A model generated the notes under the pieces. The model saw only the letters and a list, made by a program, of their open reading frames with translations, had not been told where the DNA came from and did not search any database. Made by a program: the position numbers and the translations under genes. DNA of 64,000 nucleotides from Phycisphaerales bacterium (GTDB lineage: Bacteria; Planctomycetota; Phycisphaerae; Phycisphaerales; UBA1924): positions 23,330 to 87,329 of the forward strand of contig JABWBB010000005.1 of NCBI GenBank assembly GCA_013360675.1. The letters run 5' to 3'. Positions 9,053 to 17,656 of the stretch are shown here, piece by piece. Each line of letters starts with the position of its first letter. Within the stretch, counting starts at the first letter, position 1.

Positions 9053-10270
9053 TTATTGCCGTGGTAGGACCGGCCCATCCTCATTCAGCCGTGACAGGGC
9101 ATGATCCAGATCGACGCTCGCGCCCCGTACCTCCAGCCGCTCGCCCCCGGCGCTCATCGCCCTCAGCGTGCGCACCAGGCGTGCGATATCTCCGCGCAGG
9201 GGGGCGGTGAAACGCAGGGGTTCCTGGCGCACGGGGTGGGTGAACCCCAGCACCGCCGCGTGCAGCGCCTGGCGATCGATCAGCGTCGCGCCGGCCTCAT
9301 CGACGAAGGGCTTGCCGCCGTACATCTCATCCCCCACGATGGGCCACCCGTGATACGACAGGTGAACGCGGATCTGGTGGGTCCGGCCCGTGCGCAGTTC
9401 CAGTTCCACCAGCGTGTAGTCGCCCCGGGGGGTCGCGTAGCGCTCGCGCACGCGCACCACCGTGGTCGAGGGCTTGCCCAGTTCATCGTGCCGCACGACG
9501 TATTTTTCGCGGTAGCCCTTCTCGCGCGAGGGGTGCGGCCCGATGGGCAGTTCGATCAGTTCGCTCGCCGGCTCTACCCGCCCCTGCACCACCGCGAGGT
9601 AGCGTTTATCCACCTGGCGGTGCTCGAACTGGTGCCCGAGTTTCCAGTGCGTCTCTTCCTGCTTGGCAAAGACGATGCACCCCGAGGTGTGCCGGTCGAG
9701 CCGGTGCACGACGCCGGGGCGTGCCTCGTCCCTGCCCACCTGCGACAGCCCCCCGCCCGAGCGGTGCATGAAGTGGAAGGCCAGCGCGCTCAGCATCGTC
9801 CCCTTAAGGTGGCTCCGCGCCGGGTGCACGATGATGTCCGGCTGCTTGTTGAGCACGATCAGGTGCTCGTCCTCGTACATCACGTCCAGCGGGATGTCCT
9901 CGGGCACGATGTTCTTCGCGGGCGGCTCGGGTACCACCACCTCGATCACGTCCCCCGCGCGCACCTGCGTCGACGCCTTGGGCAGTCGCTCGTTCACCAG
10001 CACCCCGCCCTCGTCGATCAGGCGCTGCAACTGGTTGCGGCTGAGAAACCCGATCCGATCCGTCAGGTACTTGTCCAGCCGCTTCTGGATGTCCTTCTTG
10101 ATCGTGAAGACCACGCGACGCATCGCCGCGTCGTCTTCGATCCCGCGCTCGGCGGCCTCTTCGCAGGCCCGGCGCAGCGCCTCCGCATCGACCTTGCCCC
10201 CCGGGAGGATCAACCCTCCCGAGACCGCCAGATCGCTCTCGTCGGCGTGATGGTCCCGGTCAGCAGGCAC
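9053..10270 (-). CDS. RluC/RluD-family 23S rRNA pseudouridine synthase
   Basis: Converts uridines to pseudouridine in structured RNA, most likely large-subunit rRNA. The 405-residue protein has an N-terminal extension of about 55 residues, an S4 RNA-binding domain (about 60-115, with SRNQLQRLIDEGGVLVNE), then the catalytic domain with HRLDRHTSG, whose Asp near residue 187 is the family nucleophile, and late motifs RTGRTHQIRVHL and FTHPVRQEPLRF. The start is a GTG at 10270; no ATG occurs before the S4 domain except one at about residue 50. The C-terminal tail is longer than usual. Which uridines are modified cannot be told from sequence. Confidence 0.9.
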   Translation of the reverse strand: MPADRDHHADESDLAVSGGLILPGGKVDAEALRRACEEAAERGIEDDAAMRRVVFTIKKDIQKRLDKYLTDRIGFLSRNQLQRLIDEGGVLVNERLPKASTQVRAGDVIEVVVPEPPAKNIVPEDIPLDVMYEDEHLIVLNKQPDIIVHPARSHLKGTMLSALAFHFMHRSGGGLSQVGRDEARPGVVHRLDRHTSGCIVFAKQEETHWKLGHQFEHRQVDKRYLAVVQGRVEPASELIELPIGPHPSREKGYREKYVVRHDELGKPSTTVVRVRERYATPRGDYTLVELELRTGRTHQIRVHLSYHGWPIVGDEMYGGKPFVDEAGATLIDRQALHAAVLGFTHPVRQEPLRFTAPLRGDIARLVRTLRAMSAGGERLEVRGASVDLDHALSRLNEDGPVLPRQ

Positions 10271-10366
10271 GTGCCAATCCTACGAATCGCGCCGGCCACC
10301 ACGCGCTCACACTTGCCAAGCGCGCAGCAACACACGCATCACACACCCACGCGGTTTCGCACAGGT

Positions 10367-11287
10367 TCACTTGGGCTCGGCCGGTGCAGGCTCGGCGGGC
10401 GCAGGCTCAGCGGGCGCGGGCTCAGCGGGTGCGGGCGACTCGGGCACCGGCTGAGGTTCAGCGGTGGGTGTCATCCCTGGAGTAGGACTCGGCGTTGCGC
10501 CTGGCATGCCCGGAGGCGGGCCTTCCATCCGCTCGAGCTTCACCCCCGGGGGCAGACCCAGCGATTCGGGCGTGACCACCGGTTCGGGTTGGGGGAGCGG
10601 GGGCATCTCCGCCTCGGCGATCAGCATGGGCAAATGCTTGAGATCGTCCAAGTGGGCCAGACGCCACTGCACCAGGCGGGCCTGATCGGTGAAGACCGTC
10701 CCCTCGGTGAGCTTCGCGATCTCCTCGTACTTAGCCTTGGCCACGTCCCACTGCTCGCGCGATTCGGCCACCGCGGCCAGCCCGTGCAACGCCCCGATCG
10801 ACAGCATCAGACGCGTGCGATCGGTCACGCTCGCCTCGTAGGCCCGCTGATAGAACGACGCGGCACGATCGAGCGCAGTCGCCCGAGCCTGCTCATCCAT
10901 GACATCGTCGGGGTTCTCGATGACGCCCCCGGGCTGCACCGTGGTGCCCGGCTTCACGCCCGCGACCACCGAACGCAGATACACGTCCGCCGCCTCCAGG
11001 TAAGCCAGCGGGGCCACGCTCTGCACATCATGGAACTGTTCGGCGACGGCGGCCAGAGCCTCGGGGCTTCCGCCGCTCCGCGCCAGCTCGAGCTCGGCAA
11101 AGGCCTGAGCCACATTCTCGGCCACACGCTGGTGGTACCAGCGATACCCGGCCATCGAGCCCGCGCCCAAGGCGGCGACCATTAGGATCGTCGAACCCCA
11201 CTTCTTCAGGAACTCGACGAACTCGACGTTGACCCTCGATTCCTCAAGGCCCGCCCGCTCGCGAATCTGCCTTTGCCTGTCGTCCAT
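10367..11287 (-). CDS. Single-pass membrane protein with periplasmic TPR-like region and proline tail
   Basis: Function not established. The 306-residue product has a short cytoplasmic N-terminus, one transmembrane helix (residues about 25-45, FLKKWGSTILMVAALGAGS), then a helical region with TPR-like spacing (about 55-215). This order resembles YfgM-type SecYEG accessory proteins, but I would not assign that function. The C-terminal 90 residues are Pro-rich and end in five copies of the tetrapeptide APAE/PAEP. I chose the ATG at 11287 (MDDRQRQIRERAG) because the longer reading frame would add an Arg-rich stretch with no family character. It lies 40 bp downstream of the MnmE-like GTPase gene on the same strand, so an operon with it and coaX is likely. 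Confidence 0.7.
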   Translation of the reverse strand: MDDRQRQIRERAGLEESRVNVEFVEFLKKWGSTILMVAALGAGSMAGYRWYHQRVAENVAQAFAELELARSGGSPEALAAVAEQFHDVQSVAPLAYLEAADVYLRSVVAGVKPGTTVQPGGVIENPDDVMDEQARATALDRAASFYQRAYEASVTDRTRLMLSIGALHGLAAVAESREQWDVAKAKYEEIAKLTEGTVFTDQARLVQWRLAHLDDLKHLPMLIAEAEMPPLPQPEPVVTPESLGLPPGVKLERMEGPPPGMPGATPSPTPGMTPTAEPQPVPESPAPAEPAPAEPAPAEPAPAEPK

Positions 11288-11327
11288 GGCCCGCCTTCCG
11301 GTGAAATGGCTCGGATGAGCCCCAATG

Positions 11328-12296
11328 CTAGCCACGCCCCGCCTCCCAGAACCGCCACGCCACATCCGCCTCCAGCGCCGCCTTCGGGACCAGCCGCTCA
11401 CGGATCAACGCCCGCAGGGCATCGAGTCCCTCGCCGCTCTTCGCGCACACGCCCAGATCGAACCCAAACGCCGCTTGCCCAAGATCGGTCCGCAACGCGA
11501 TGGTCAGGGTTGCCCCGGGATCCACACCCGCCGGGAGCGCCACGGGCGGCGTGGTGGCGTCGCCCAGCCTCAACACCAGGTCCGCCCGTCGCAGCACCTC
11601 CGCCGCCATGGCGACCCCCTCATGCTCGGCATCGCCCGCGTGCGTGCGCACGCCGGGGGTATCGACGTACCGCGCGACCACGCCCCCGCCCGTGCCGCCC
11701 AGGTTGAACAGCACGCCGACATGATCAAGGGTCGTTCCCGGCTCGTCGGCGACGATCGAGACCCCACGCCCGGCCAGGGCATTGATCAGGGTTGATTTCC
11801 CGATGTTGGCCCCGCCCCAGGCAACCACGCAGGCGGGCTCGATCAGGCGGTGCAATACATGGTCAATCGCGGGGTCGATTGGCCAGCCTGCCGCGTGACG
11901 ACGAGGCTGATCGAGCAGCAGATCAATCGCGGCGGGGCTGGCCGCCCGCGCAAGAGTTTCGAGCATCGCCGCTTCGATCGCGTGGCTGTTGTTCGGCGGG
12001 GCCGTCGCCGAAAGTGCGTGTTCGCGGATCCCTCTGGCGCGTAGTGCTTCGCACAAGGCCCGCACGACTCCCCGACCGCCGTGGGGCATGAGGGTGCACG
12101 CCGAATGGCTCCATCGCGCCACGACGCCTGTGTCGATCGTGCACAGGTCACGCAGGCGAACCTCGCCCACACCCACGGGTTTGATCCCCGCCCGGGACAG
12201 AGCGGCGTCCACATCCCCCGTGATCTCGATCACGCCCACGGCTCCGGGCGTTCCGGCGGGGGTTACCTCTCGGAAGGTCGCGGTTGGGCTGTACAT
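11328..12296 (-). CDS. MnmE-derived GTPase without the C-terminal catalytic motif
   Basis: A 322-residue protein shaped like a shortened MnmE/TrmE, the GTPase that modifies wobble uridines with MnmG. The N-terminus (PGAVGVIEITGD) resembles the MnmE folate-binding domain. The G domain follows with P-loop GGANIGKST (about 160), DEPGTTLDHVG, Walker B VDTPG and a G5-like CAKSGEGLDAL. The G4 motif NKxD is degenerate (RTDL), and the Cys-containing C-terminal motif CxGK of true MnmE is absent: the protein ends EAGRG. The ATG at 12296 leaves 17 bp to the coaX stop; a longer frame would overlap coaX. It may have another GTP-dependent role. Confidence 0.7.
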   Translation of the reverse strand: MYSPTATFREVTPAGTPGAVGVIEITGDVDAALSRAGIKPVGVGEVRLRDLCTIDTGVVARWSHSACTLMPHGGRGVVRALCEALRARGIREHALSATAPPNNSHAIEAAMLETLARAASPAAIDLLLDQPRRHAAGWPIDPAIDHVLHRLIEPACVVAWGGANIGKSTLINALAGRGVSIVADEPGTTLDHVGVLFNLGGTGGGVVARYVDTPGVRTHAGDAEHEGVAMAAEVLRRADLVLRLGDATTPPVALPAGVDPGATLTIALRTDLGQAAFGFDLGVCAKSGEGLDALRALIRERLVPKAALEADVAWRFWEAGRG

Positions 12297-12313
12297 CGCG
12301 GCGCTTCGGAGCC

Positions 12314-13108
12314 TTATTCGGGCTCGCCCTGCGACTCCTGCTCGGCTCCCTTCAAGCACGCCGCGGCGATCCCCGCCAACTGCAGATTCGGCACGATGCT
12401 CTCGATGATCTCATCACCCTCGAAGAGCGTGAGCGCATCGCCCCCGGTCGCGATGACCTGGGGGTACGCGCCATAGTGCTCGGCGTAGCGCTCGAGGGTG
12501 AGGCGCACGAGCCCCAGGACCGCCCCTCGAACGCCCAGCAGCATCGCCCCCCGAGTCTCCTTGCCGAAGGGCCCGGCGGGCGCGGGCGAGTCGCGCAGCA
12601 CGATGCGCGGCAGGCTCGCCGTTCCATGGTGCATGGCGTCGAGCATCATCTGCAGGCCCGGCGCGATCACCCCGCCGTGGAAGGTGCCCTCGCCGTCGAC
12701 GAAATCGACGGTGACGCAGGTGCCCGCGTCGACCACGACGCACGCCTGTCCCGCGATGCGATGGGCGGCCATCGCGTTGAGTAGGCGGTCCTGTCCTACG
12801 GACGAGTCGTCGTCGAGCGCGTGCAGGATCGGGATGGGCAGGTCGGCCCCGAGGCGAAAGACCCGATCGCCAGAGTCCTCGCGCAGGGCCTTGGCGATCG
12901 CGCGGGCGGCGGGCTCGTTCACCGACGCCACCACGACCGGCAGCGGGCCCGTCGAGGCGACGATGTCGCCCACGCCTTTCGCGACCGCGGCGGGATCATC
13001 GCTGGGGTGGCTGGAGGTCTCGCCCACCTCCATGCCCCGCACGTGGCCGATCATGGTCCGGGTGTTGCCGACCGCCACGCCGATGAGTTGCGACGACTCG
13101 ATGCTCAT
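12314..13108 (-). CDS. coaX: Type III pantothenate kinase (CoaX)
   Basis: Phosphorylates pantothenate, the first step of coenzyme A synthesis. The 264-residue protein has the ASKHA-fold motifs of CoaX: GQDRLLNAMAAH (about 95), VVDAGTCVTVDFVDG (about 115), GGVIAPGLQMM and a late TGGDA. The first motif, normally DxGNT, reads VAVGNTRT: the Asp is replaced by Ala near residue 11, which is unusual because that Asp helps hold ATP/Mg in the fold. The start ATG at 13108 was chosen because the conserved fold begins within ten residues. It heads a minus-strand run with the MnmE-like GTPase and the TPR-like protein. Confidence 0.85.
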   Translation of the reverse strand: MSIESSQLIGVAVGNTRTMIGHVRGMEVGETSSHPSDDPAAVAKGVGDIVASTGPLPVVVASVNEPAARAIAKALREDSGDRVFRLGADLPIPILHALDDDSSVGQDRLLNAMAAHRIAGQACVVVDAGTCVTVDFVDGEGTFHGGVIAPGLQMMLDAMHHGTASLPRIVLRDSPAPAGPFGKETRGAMLLGVRGAVLGLVRLTLERYAEHYGAYPQVIATGGDALTLFEGDEIIESIVPNLQLAGIAAACLKGAEQESQGEPE

Positions 13109-13150
13109 GGCGCAAGCGTAGTGCGCGAGCAACCCCGCTACACTGCGCGC

Positions 13151-14146
13151 ATGCCGGGTTGTCAGGCCGATCCCACCATCGAGCGGCGCGTCGTCGACGG
13201 GTTCTCATTCCCGTTGGGGGTCTACCCCGTCGAGCCCCTGGCCCCCAAGGCCGGATACACCGTGGCCTTCGAGCCCGCCGACGGGAGCGACAGCGAGGGA
13301 GACTGGGAGGAATGGCCCGACCGTTATGTCTATGACATCGTGCTGTCGGCCGACCGGATGCCCGCGCTCTTCCGCCAGATCCTCATGCTCCTGCCCCCGC
13401 GGGTGTATCCCATTCTCGACATTCTGGGCAACGACGCCTTCCGCGAGGTGGACCCGTACATCTCCTACGAACTCGTCGGCCTCGACCGCCTGCTCGACGC
13501 CCTGCGCCAGTGGAGCGATTTCTTCTACGAAGACGGGCTGTGCGGCGTGGGGGCAATGTGCGAAGAGCCCTTCATCTACGCCTTCCTCGACGAACACAAA
13601 ATCCTCACCGTCCGCGTCGAGCCCTCGATGAAGGACCGCGTCGATCGCCTGCTGGCGGCCTTTGATCTCGAACCCTGCGAAGACCCCGCCGGCGCCGACG
13701 CCGCCGCCCACGAGCACCGGGGAGTGCTGGTCACCCCCGACGACCGCCCCGAACTGCTGAGCCCCGAGGAGATCATCGAGGACCTCCGCGCGGGGTGGCG
13801 GCTGGTGCTCAACGTCGACCCCGACCGCAACCTCGACGACGAGGGCAACGAGCTGGGCGTCACCCCCTGGCGCTGCGTGGCCCGCTGCGAGTGGGAGAAC
13901 CCCGACGCCACCTCGACCGTCCGTTACGCCGAGCTGATCGTGATGGCCGACTGCCTGACCCAGGCCGAACTCCGTGCCATCGAGGCGGCCCAGGGCTTGA
14001 GCGAGAACGAAGAGGAAACTTTCGACGACGTCAGCTTTGTCATCGCCGACCGACTCACCCCCGAGCAACTGGCCAAGATCGAGAAGCGGCAGCGGCGCAA
14101 GCGCGAGCCCTCGGACCTGATCCGACAGGCCCGCTGGCTCGACTGA
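13151..14146 (+). CDS. Hypothetical acidic protein
   Basis: I do not recognise this 331-residue protein. It is soluble, acidic (many Asp/Glu, for example DGSDSEGDWEEWPDR and a C-terminal acidic helix) and has no signal peptide or membrane segment. The last 40 residues turn basic (KIEKRQRRKREP). Base composition and codon use match its neighbours, so it is a real gene. It starts 42 bp from coaX in the opposite direction and ends 15 bp before the STAS gene, so it may be the first gene of the STAS-purN-protease unit. Confidence 0.6.
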   Translation: MPGCQADPTIERRVVDGFSFPLGVYPVEPLAPKAGYTVAFEPADGSDSEGDWEEWPDRYVYDIVLSADRMPALFRQILMLLPPRVYPILDILGNDAFREVDPYISYELVGLDRLLDALRQWSDFFYEDGLCGVGAMCEEPFIYAFLDEHKILTVRVEPSMKDRVDRLLAAFDLEPCEDPAGADAAAHEHRGVLVTPDDRPELLSPEEIIEDLRAGWRLVLNVDPDRNLDDEGNELGVTPWRCVARCEWENPDATSTVRYAELIVMADCLTQAELRAIEAAQGLSENEEETFDDVSFVIADRLTPEQLAKIEKRQRRKREPSDLIRQARWLD

Positions 14147-14161
14147 CAAGGAAGCACTCGC

Positions 14162-14518
14162 ATGAGCATGATCGACAACAGCCGCGTGCACACCGAGTTT
14201 GCCGACGGCGTGGTCGTCGCCACCATCCGCCTCGAGAAGGTGACCGACGCCGATATCACCGCGCTGCAGACCGACCTCACCGCGGCGGCCCGCCCGCACG
14301 CCTTCCGCCTGGCCATCGATTTTTCACAGGTGCTGCTGCTGGGCTCGTGCGGCATCAGCCTGCTGCTGCTGCTGCGCAAGGAGGCCGCCGCCGCCGGGGG
14401 CAAGGTTGCCATCTTCGGACTGTCGGGCGACCTGCTGGGGATGCTCAAGAAGACGGGGTTGATCTCGGTCCTGTCGCCGCACAAGTCGCGCAACGCCGCC
14501 GTCGAGGCCTGCCGGTGA
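14162..14518 (+). CDS. STAS-domain protein (anti-sigma factor antagonist-like)
   Basis: A stand-alone 118-residue STAS domain of the SpoIIAA/RsbV type, which in that family binds an anti-sigma kinase and is switched by Ser phosphorylation. The fold is recognisable from the amphipathic beta/alpha pattern. The phosphoacceptor loop, typically DSSG, reads GSCG (residues about 60-63), so the second Ser is Cys and the usual switch may be altered. An AAGGA ribosome site lies before the ATG. The stop overlaps the GTG of purN by 4 bp (GTGA), giving translational coupling. No kinase partner is adjacent; the RsbW-like gene at 44969 has its own STAS partner. Confidence 0.8.
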   Translation: MSMIDNSRVHTEFADGVVVATIRLEKVTDADITALQTDLTAAARPHAFRLAIDFSQVLLLGSCGISLLLLLRKEAAAAGGKVAIFGLSGDLLGMLKKTGLISVLSPHKSRNAAVEACR

Positions 14519-15087
14519 ATCGCCCCGCACGGCTGTGCGTGCTGATCTCGGGAGGCGGGCGCACCCTGCTCAACCTGCAGGACCGCATCGACGATGCAAC
14601 GCTCCACGCCGTCATCCCGCTGGTGATCGCCTCGGGCCCGTGCGCGGGCGTGGAACGTGCCAGAGCCCGCGGCCTGCAGGTCGAGATCATCCCCGGCACC
14701 ATCCCCGCGACGACGCTGGGATCGCTGCTGGAACAACACTCGATCGATCTGGTCATCCTCGCGGGGTACCTCAAACTCGTGCGAATCCCCAAGGGTTACC
14801 AGGGCCGCATTCTGAACATCCATCCCGCGTTGCTGCCCAAGTTTGGCGGGGCGGGGATGTACGGCGAACGCGTCCACGCCGCGGTCCTCGCCGCAGGTGA
14901 ACCCGTCAGCGGCTGCACGGTACACCTGTGCGACGAGGCCTTCGACACGGGCCAGATCCTGCTGCAGCGAACCTGCCCGGTGCTGGCAAGCGACACGCCC
15001 CAGACCCTCGCCGCCCGTGTCTTTGAACTGGAAAAGGAGGCCTACCCGCGGGCGATTGCAGACTACCTGCGGCGGCTCACACCATGA
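14515..15087 (+). CDS. purN: Phosphoribosylglycinamide formyltransferase
   Basis: Transfers a formyl group from 10-formyltetrahydrofolate to GAR in purine synthesis. The 190-residue product has the family motifs: VLISGGGRTLLNL at the N-terminus, NIHPALLPKFGG (about 97-108) with the catalytic Asn and His, and FDTGQILLQ with the catalytic Asp. The loop after HPALLPKF is the GG-GMYG form rather than the E. coli form. The GTG start at 14515 overlaps the STAS stop, and the stop overlaps the next ATG (ATGA at 15084), so three genes are tightly coupled. No other purine gene is adjacent. Confidence 0.92.
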   Translation: MNRPARLCVLISGGGRTLLNLQDRIDDATLHAVIPLVIASGPCAGVERARARGLQVEIIPGTIPATTLGSLLEQHSIDLVILAGYLKLVRIPKGYQGRILNIHPALLPKFGGAGMYGERVHAAVLAAGEPVSGCTVHLCDEAFDTGQILLQRTCPVLASDTPQTLAARVFELEKEAYPRAIADYLRRLTP

Positions 15088-16616
15088 CCCAGCCACGGTC
15101 CACTCGCTGGATTTCGGCTTTACTCCTGCTCGCGCTGCTGGGGCCGGTCCCCGCCCGTGCGCAGGTCGATGATCCGATCGAGCCCGTGCCCGCACCCGCC
15201 AAGGCGAGCGACCCCAACACCTTGCGTCGCGAAGCCGCACGCCTCGCCGGCGAATCGGTCAAGGCCTTCGCCCGGGGTGAGTACGCCCAGGCCGCCGATT
15301 TGCTGCGTCGCCAGCGCGATCTGCAGCCCGACAACTTCGTGGTGCATTACAACCTGGCGTGCGCACTGGCGATGCAGGGGCAGGCGGACGAGGCCGCCGT
15401 CTCGCTCGAGCGGGCGGTCGAGACGGGTTTCTCCGACATCCACCACCTGCGGCGCGACACCACACTCGCCCCGCTGCGCACGCATCCTCGGTATCTCCAG
15501 ATCATCAACGCCTGGGCGTCGATCATCGAGGCCCAGCGCGACGCCCGGGTCGAAAAGATCGAGTCCCTGTTCAAGGGCCGGTACACGACCGTGCGCGACG
15601 AGAGCCTGCGCCTGGTGTACCGCTCGGCCCTCAACGAGAAGAGCCTCGACGCCGCCCGCGAGGAGTTGCCCCGCCTGGCCCGCTTCGCCGAGGAATCGGT
15701 GATGCCGGGGATTCTCGACCCCGAGGCCCTGCGCGACGATCCATGGGTGATGGTGGTCCTGCCCACCACGCAGGATTTCAAGCGATGGGCTGTATCGGTC
15801 TATGGCGAGGCGGCAGTCTCGACCACGAGCATGATCGGCGGCTCGTACGAGCACGATTTCAAGCGGCTGGTGTCGATCGACATCGGGTCGACTTTCCGCC
15901 ACGAGTTCTTCCACGTGCTGCACTGGCGTTCGTGCACGCGTCTGGGCCAGCCGCACCCGATCTGGATCATGGAAGGGCTCTGCTCGCTCGTGGAGGATTA
16001 CGACCTCGACGACGCCGGACGCGTCGTCCCCGCGACGAGCTGGCGCACCAACATGGCCAAGCGGATCCTGCGGATCAACTCGCTCCTGCCCATCGAGACG
16101 ATCGCGACCATGCCCCAGCTGCGGTTCAGCGGCTCACGCCCGCTTGCCCACTATGCCCAGGCCCGCGCCATCTTCCTCTTCCTCCACCAGTCGGGTCGCC
16201 TCAAGGACTGGTACGCCCACTACACCGCGAACTTTGAGGCCGACCCCAGCGGCGTCGCCTCGCTCGAAGCCGTCTTCGGCACACCCATCAAGGACATCAA
16301 CGCCCAGTACCGATCCTGGCTCAAGGCCTTGCCCGAGGTGCCCGAGCAGATCGCCCGCGGCATGGCCAGCCTGGGCATCGAGGTCGACGCGGGGACGGGC
16401 GACGGCCCCGTCGTCGCCGTCGTCCCGCGTGGAGTGCGCCCGGGCGACCTGCGTATGGGCGATGTCATCCAGTCGATCGACGGGCGACCGACGCGGGACC
16501 TGGCCGAACTCGTGCGCGTGCTGGGCACCTGCACCCCCGGGCAGGAGGTCGAGGTGGCCTACCGGCGCGGGCAACTGCACCGGACCACATCGGTCACGCT
16601 GATTCCGCGGCCTTAG
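15084..16616 (+). CDS. Secreted TPR-metallopeptidase-PDZ protein
   Basis: A 510-residue exported protein. A signal peptide (1-27, ending ARAQ) is followed by a TPR-like region (about 45-115), then a metallopeptidase-like domain with HEFFH at about residue 273 and a downstream MEGLCSLVED (Glu near 297), the pattern of an HExxH zinc peptidase of the gluzincin/peptidase MA kind. The C-terminus (about 430-510) is a PDZ domain (GVRPGDLRMGDVIQSIDGRP). It probably degrades or processes cell-envelope proteins. It is translationally coupled to purN by an ATGA overlap, an odd pairing that may only reflect genome compaction. Confidence 0.8.
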   Translation: MTQPRSTRWISALLLLALLGPVPARAQVDDPIEPVPAPAKASDPNTLRREAARLAGESVKAFARGEYAQAADLLRRQRDLQPDNFVVHYNLACALAMQGQADEAAVSLERAVETGFSDIHHLRRDTTLAPLRTHPRYLQIINAWASIIEAQRDARVEKIESLFKGRYTTVRDESLRLVYRSALNEKSLDAAREELPRLARFAEESVMPGILDPEALRDDPWVMVVLPTTQDFKRWAVSVYGEAAVSTTSMIGGSYEHDFKRLVSIDIGSTFRHEFFHVLHWRSCTRLGQPHPIWIMEGLCSLVEDYDLDDAGRVVPATSWRTNMAKRILRINSLLPIETIATMPQLRFSGSRPLAHYAQARAIFLFLHQSGRLKDWYAHYTANFEADPSGVASLEAVFGTPIKDINAQYRSWLKALPEVPEQIARGMASLGIEVDAGTGDGPVVAVVPRGVRPGDLRMGDVIQSIDGRPTRDLAELVRVLGTCTPGQEVEVAYRRGQLHRTTSVTLIPRP

Positions 16617-16723
16617 GTCTCGATTCCCGTCGCCACGTGGGATCGCCCGGGGCGTCACCGAATCTCAAGGGCAGACTCGGTGTGTGCGCGGACAGACGCG
16701 CCCAAGGCCGTTATCCTCCGCGC

Positions 16724-17656
16724 ATGCCCCAGGCCCCCACCACGACCCCGAAGGACACCGCCCCGCAGACCCCGCTGATCGACGTGATGGGCGGGGCCGC
16801 GCGGCGTGAACTCCCCGTGCTCGATCACGGTTTCCTGGCCCTGATCGATGCCATGCCGCGTCTGGTGCCGCAGGGCCTGACCGCCGATTCGGCGATCGTC
16901 CAGGCCGCCCGCGTGTCGTACGGGCAGGGCACCAAGCAGGTCAGCGAAGACCGGGGGCTGATCCGTTACCTGCTGCGGCATCGGCACACCACGCCCTTCG
17001 AGATGATCGAGTTCAAGTTCCATGTGGCGATGCCCATTTTCGTAGCCCGCCAGTGGATCCGTCATCGCACCGCGAACGTGAACGAATACAGCGGGCGCTA
17101 CTCGATCATGCCCGACCGCTTCTACACCCCGACCCTCGACAGCGTGCGCAAGCAGTCGGCCTCGAACCGCCAGGGGGGCGAGGCCACCTTTCCGCTGAGC
17201 GACCCCGACCAAGCCCGCACGCCCGAGCAGTTTCTGGAGTTTCTACGCGACGTCGAGGCGTTGCACCCGAGGTACATGAAACTGACCGAGCAGGGCGTGT
17301 CGCGCGAACTGGCGCGGATTGGCCTGCCGCAGAACATCTACACCGAGTGGTACTGGAAGTGCGACCTGCACAACCTGCTGCGATTCTTGTCGCTGCGGAT
17401 TGATCCGCACGCGCAGCTCGAGATCCGGGCCTACGCCGCGGCGATGCTGGCGCTGATCGAGCCCATCGTGCCCATGACCGTCGAGGCGTGGCGCGATTAC
17501 GAACTCGAATCGGTGCGGCTGACGCGCCTGGAGATCGAAGCGATCCGTGCACACACCAAGGGTCAGGCGCCCGATCTTGTTTGCGAGAACAAGCGCGAGC
17601 AGGCCGAGTGGGGGGCGAAGCGCGCCGCCTTGGGGCTGGGTCCTGCGGAGGCCTGA
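16724..17656 (+). CDS. thyX: Flavin-dependent thymidylate synthase
   Basis: Makes dTMP from dUMP using FAD, NADPH and methylenetetrahydrofolate. The 310-residue product carries the signature RHRxxxxxEYS as RHRTANVNEYSGRYS at about residue 111, plus the matching C-terminal LRFLSLRIDPHAQLEIR. I chose the ATG at 16724; a longer frame runs upstream but lacks family sequence. It is longer than the compact Thermotoga enzyme because of an N-terminal extension of about 30 residues and a tail. No thyA appears in the window. Confidence 0.95.
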   Translation: MPQAPTTTPKDTAPQTPLIDVMGGAARRELPVLDHGFLALIDAMPRLVPQGLTADSAIVQAARVSYGQGTKQVSEDRGLIRYLLRHRHTTPFEMIEFKFHVAMPIFVARQWIRHRTANVNEYSGRYSIMPDRFYTPTLDSVRKQSASNRQGGEATFPLSDPDQARTPEQFLEFLRDVEALHPRYMKLTEQGVSRELARIGLPQNIYTEWYWKCDLHNLLRFLSLRIDPHAQLEIRAYAAAMLALIEPIVPMTVEAWRDYELESVRLTRLEIEAIRAHTKGQAPDLVCENKREQAEWGAKRAALGLGPAEA

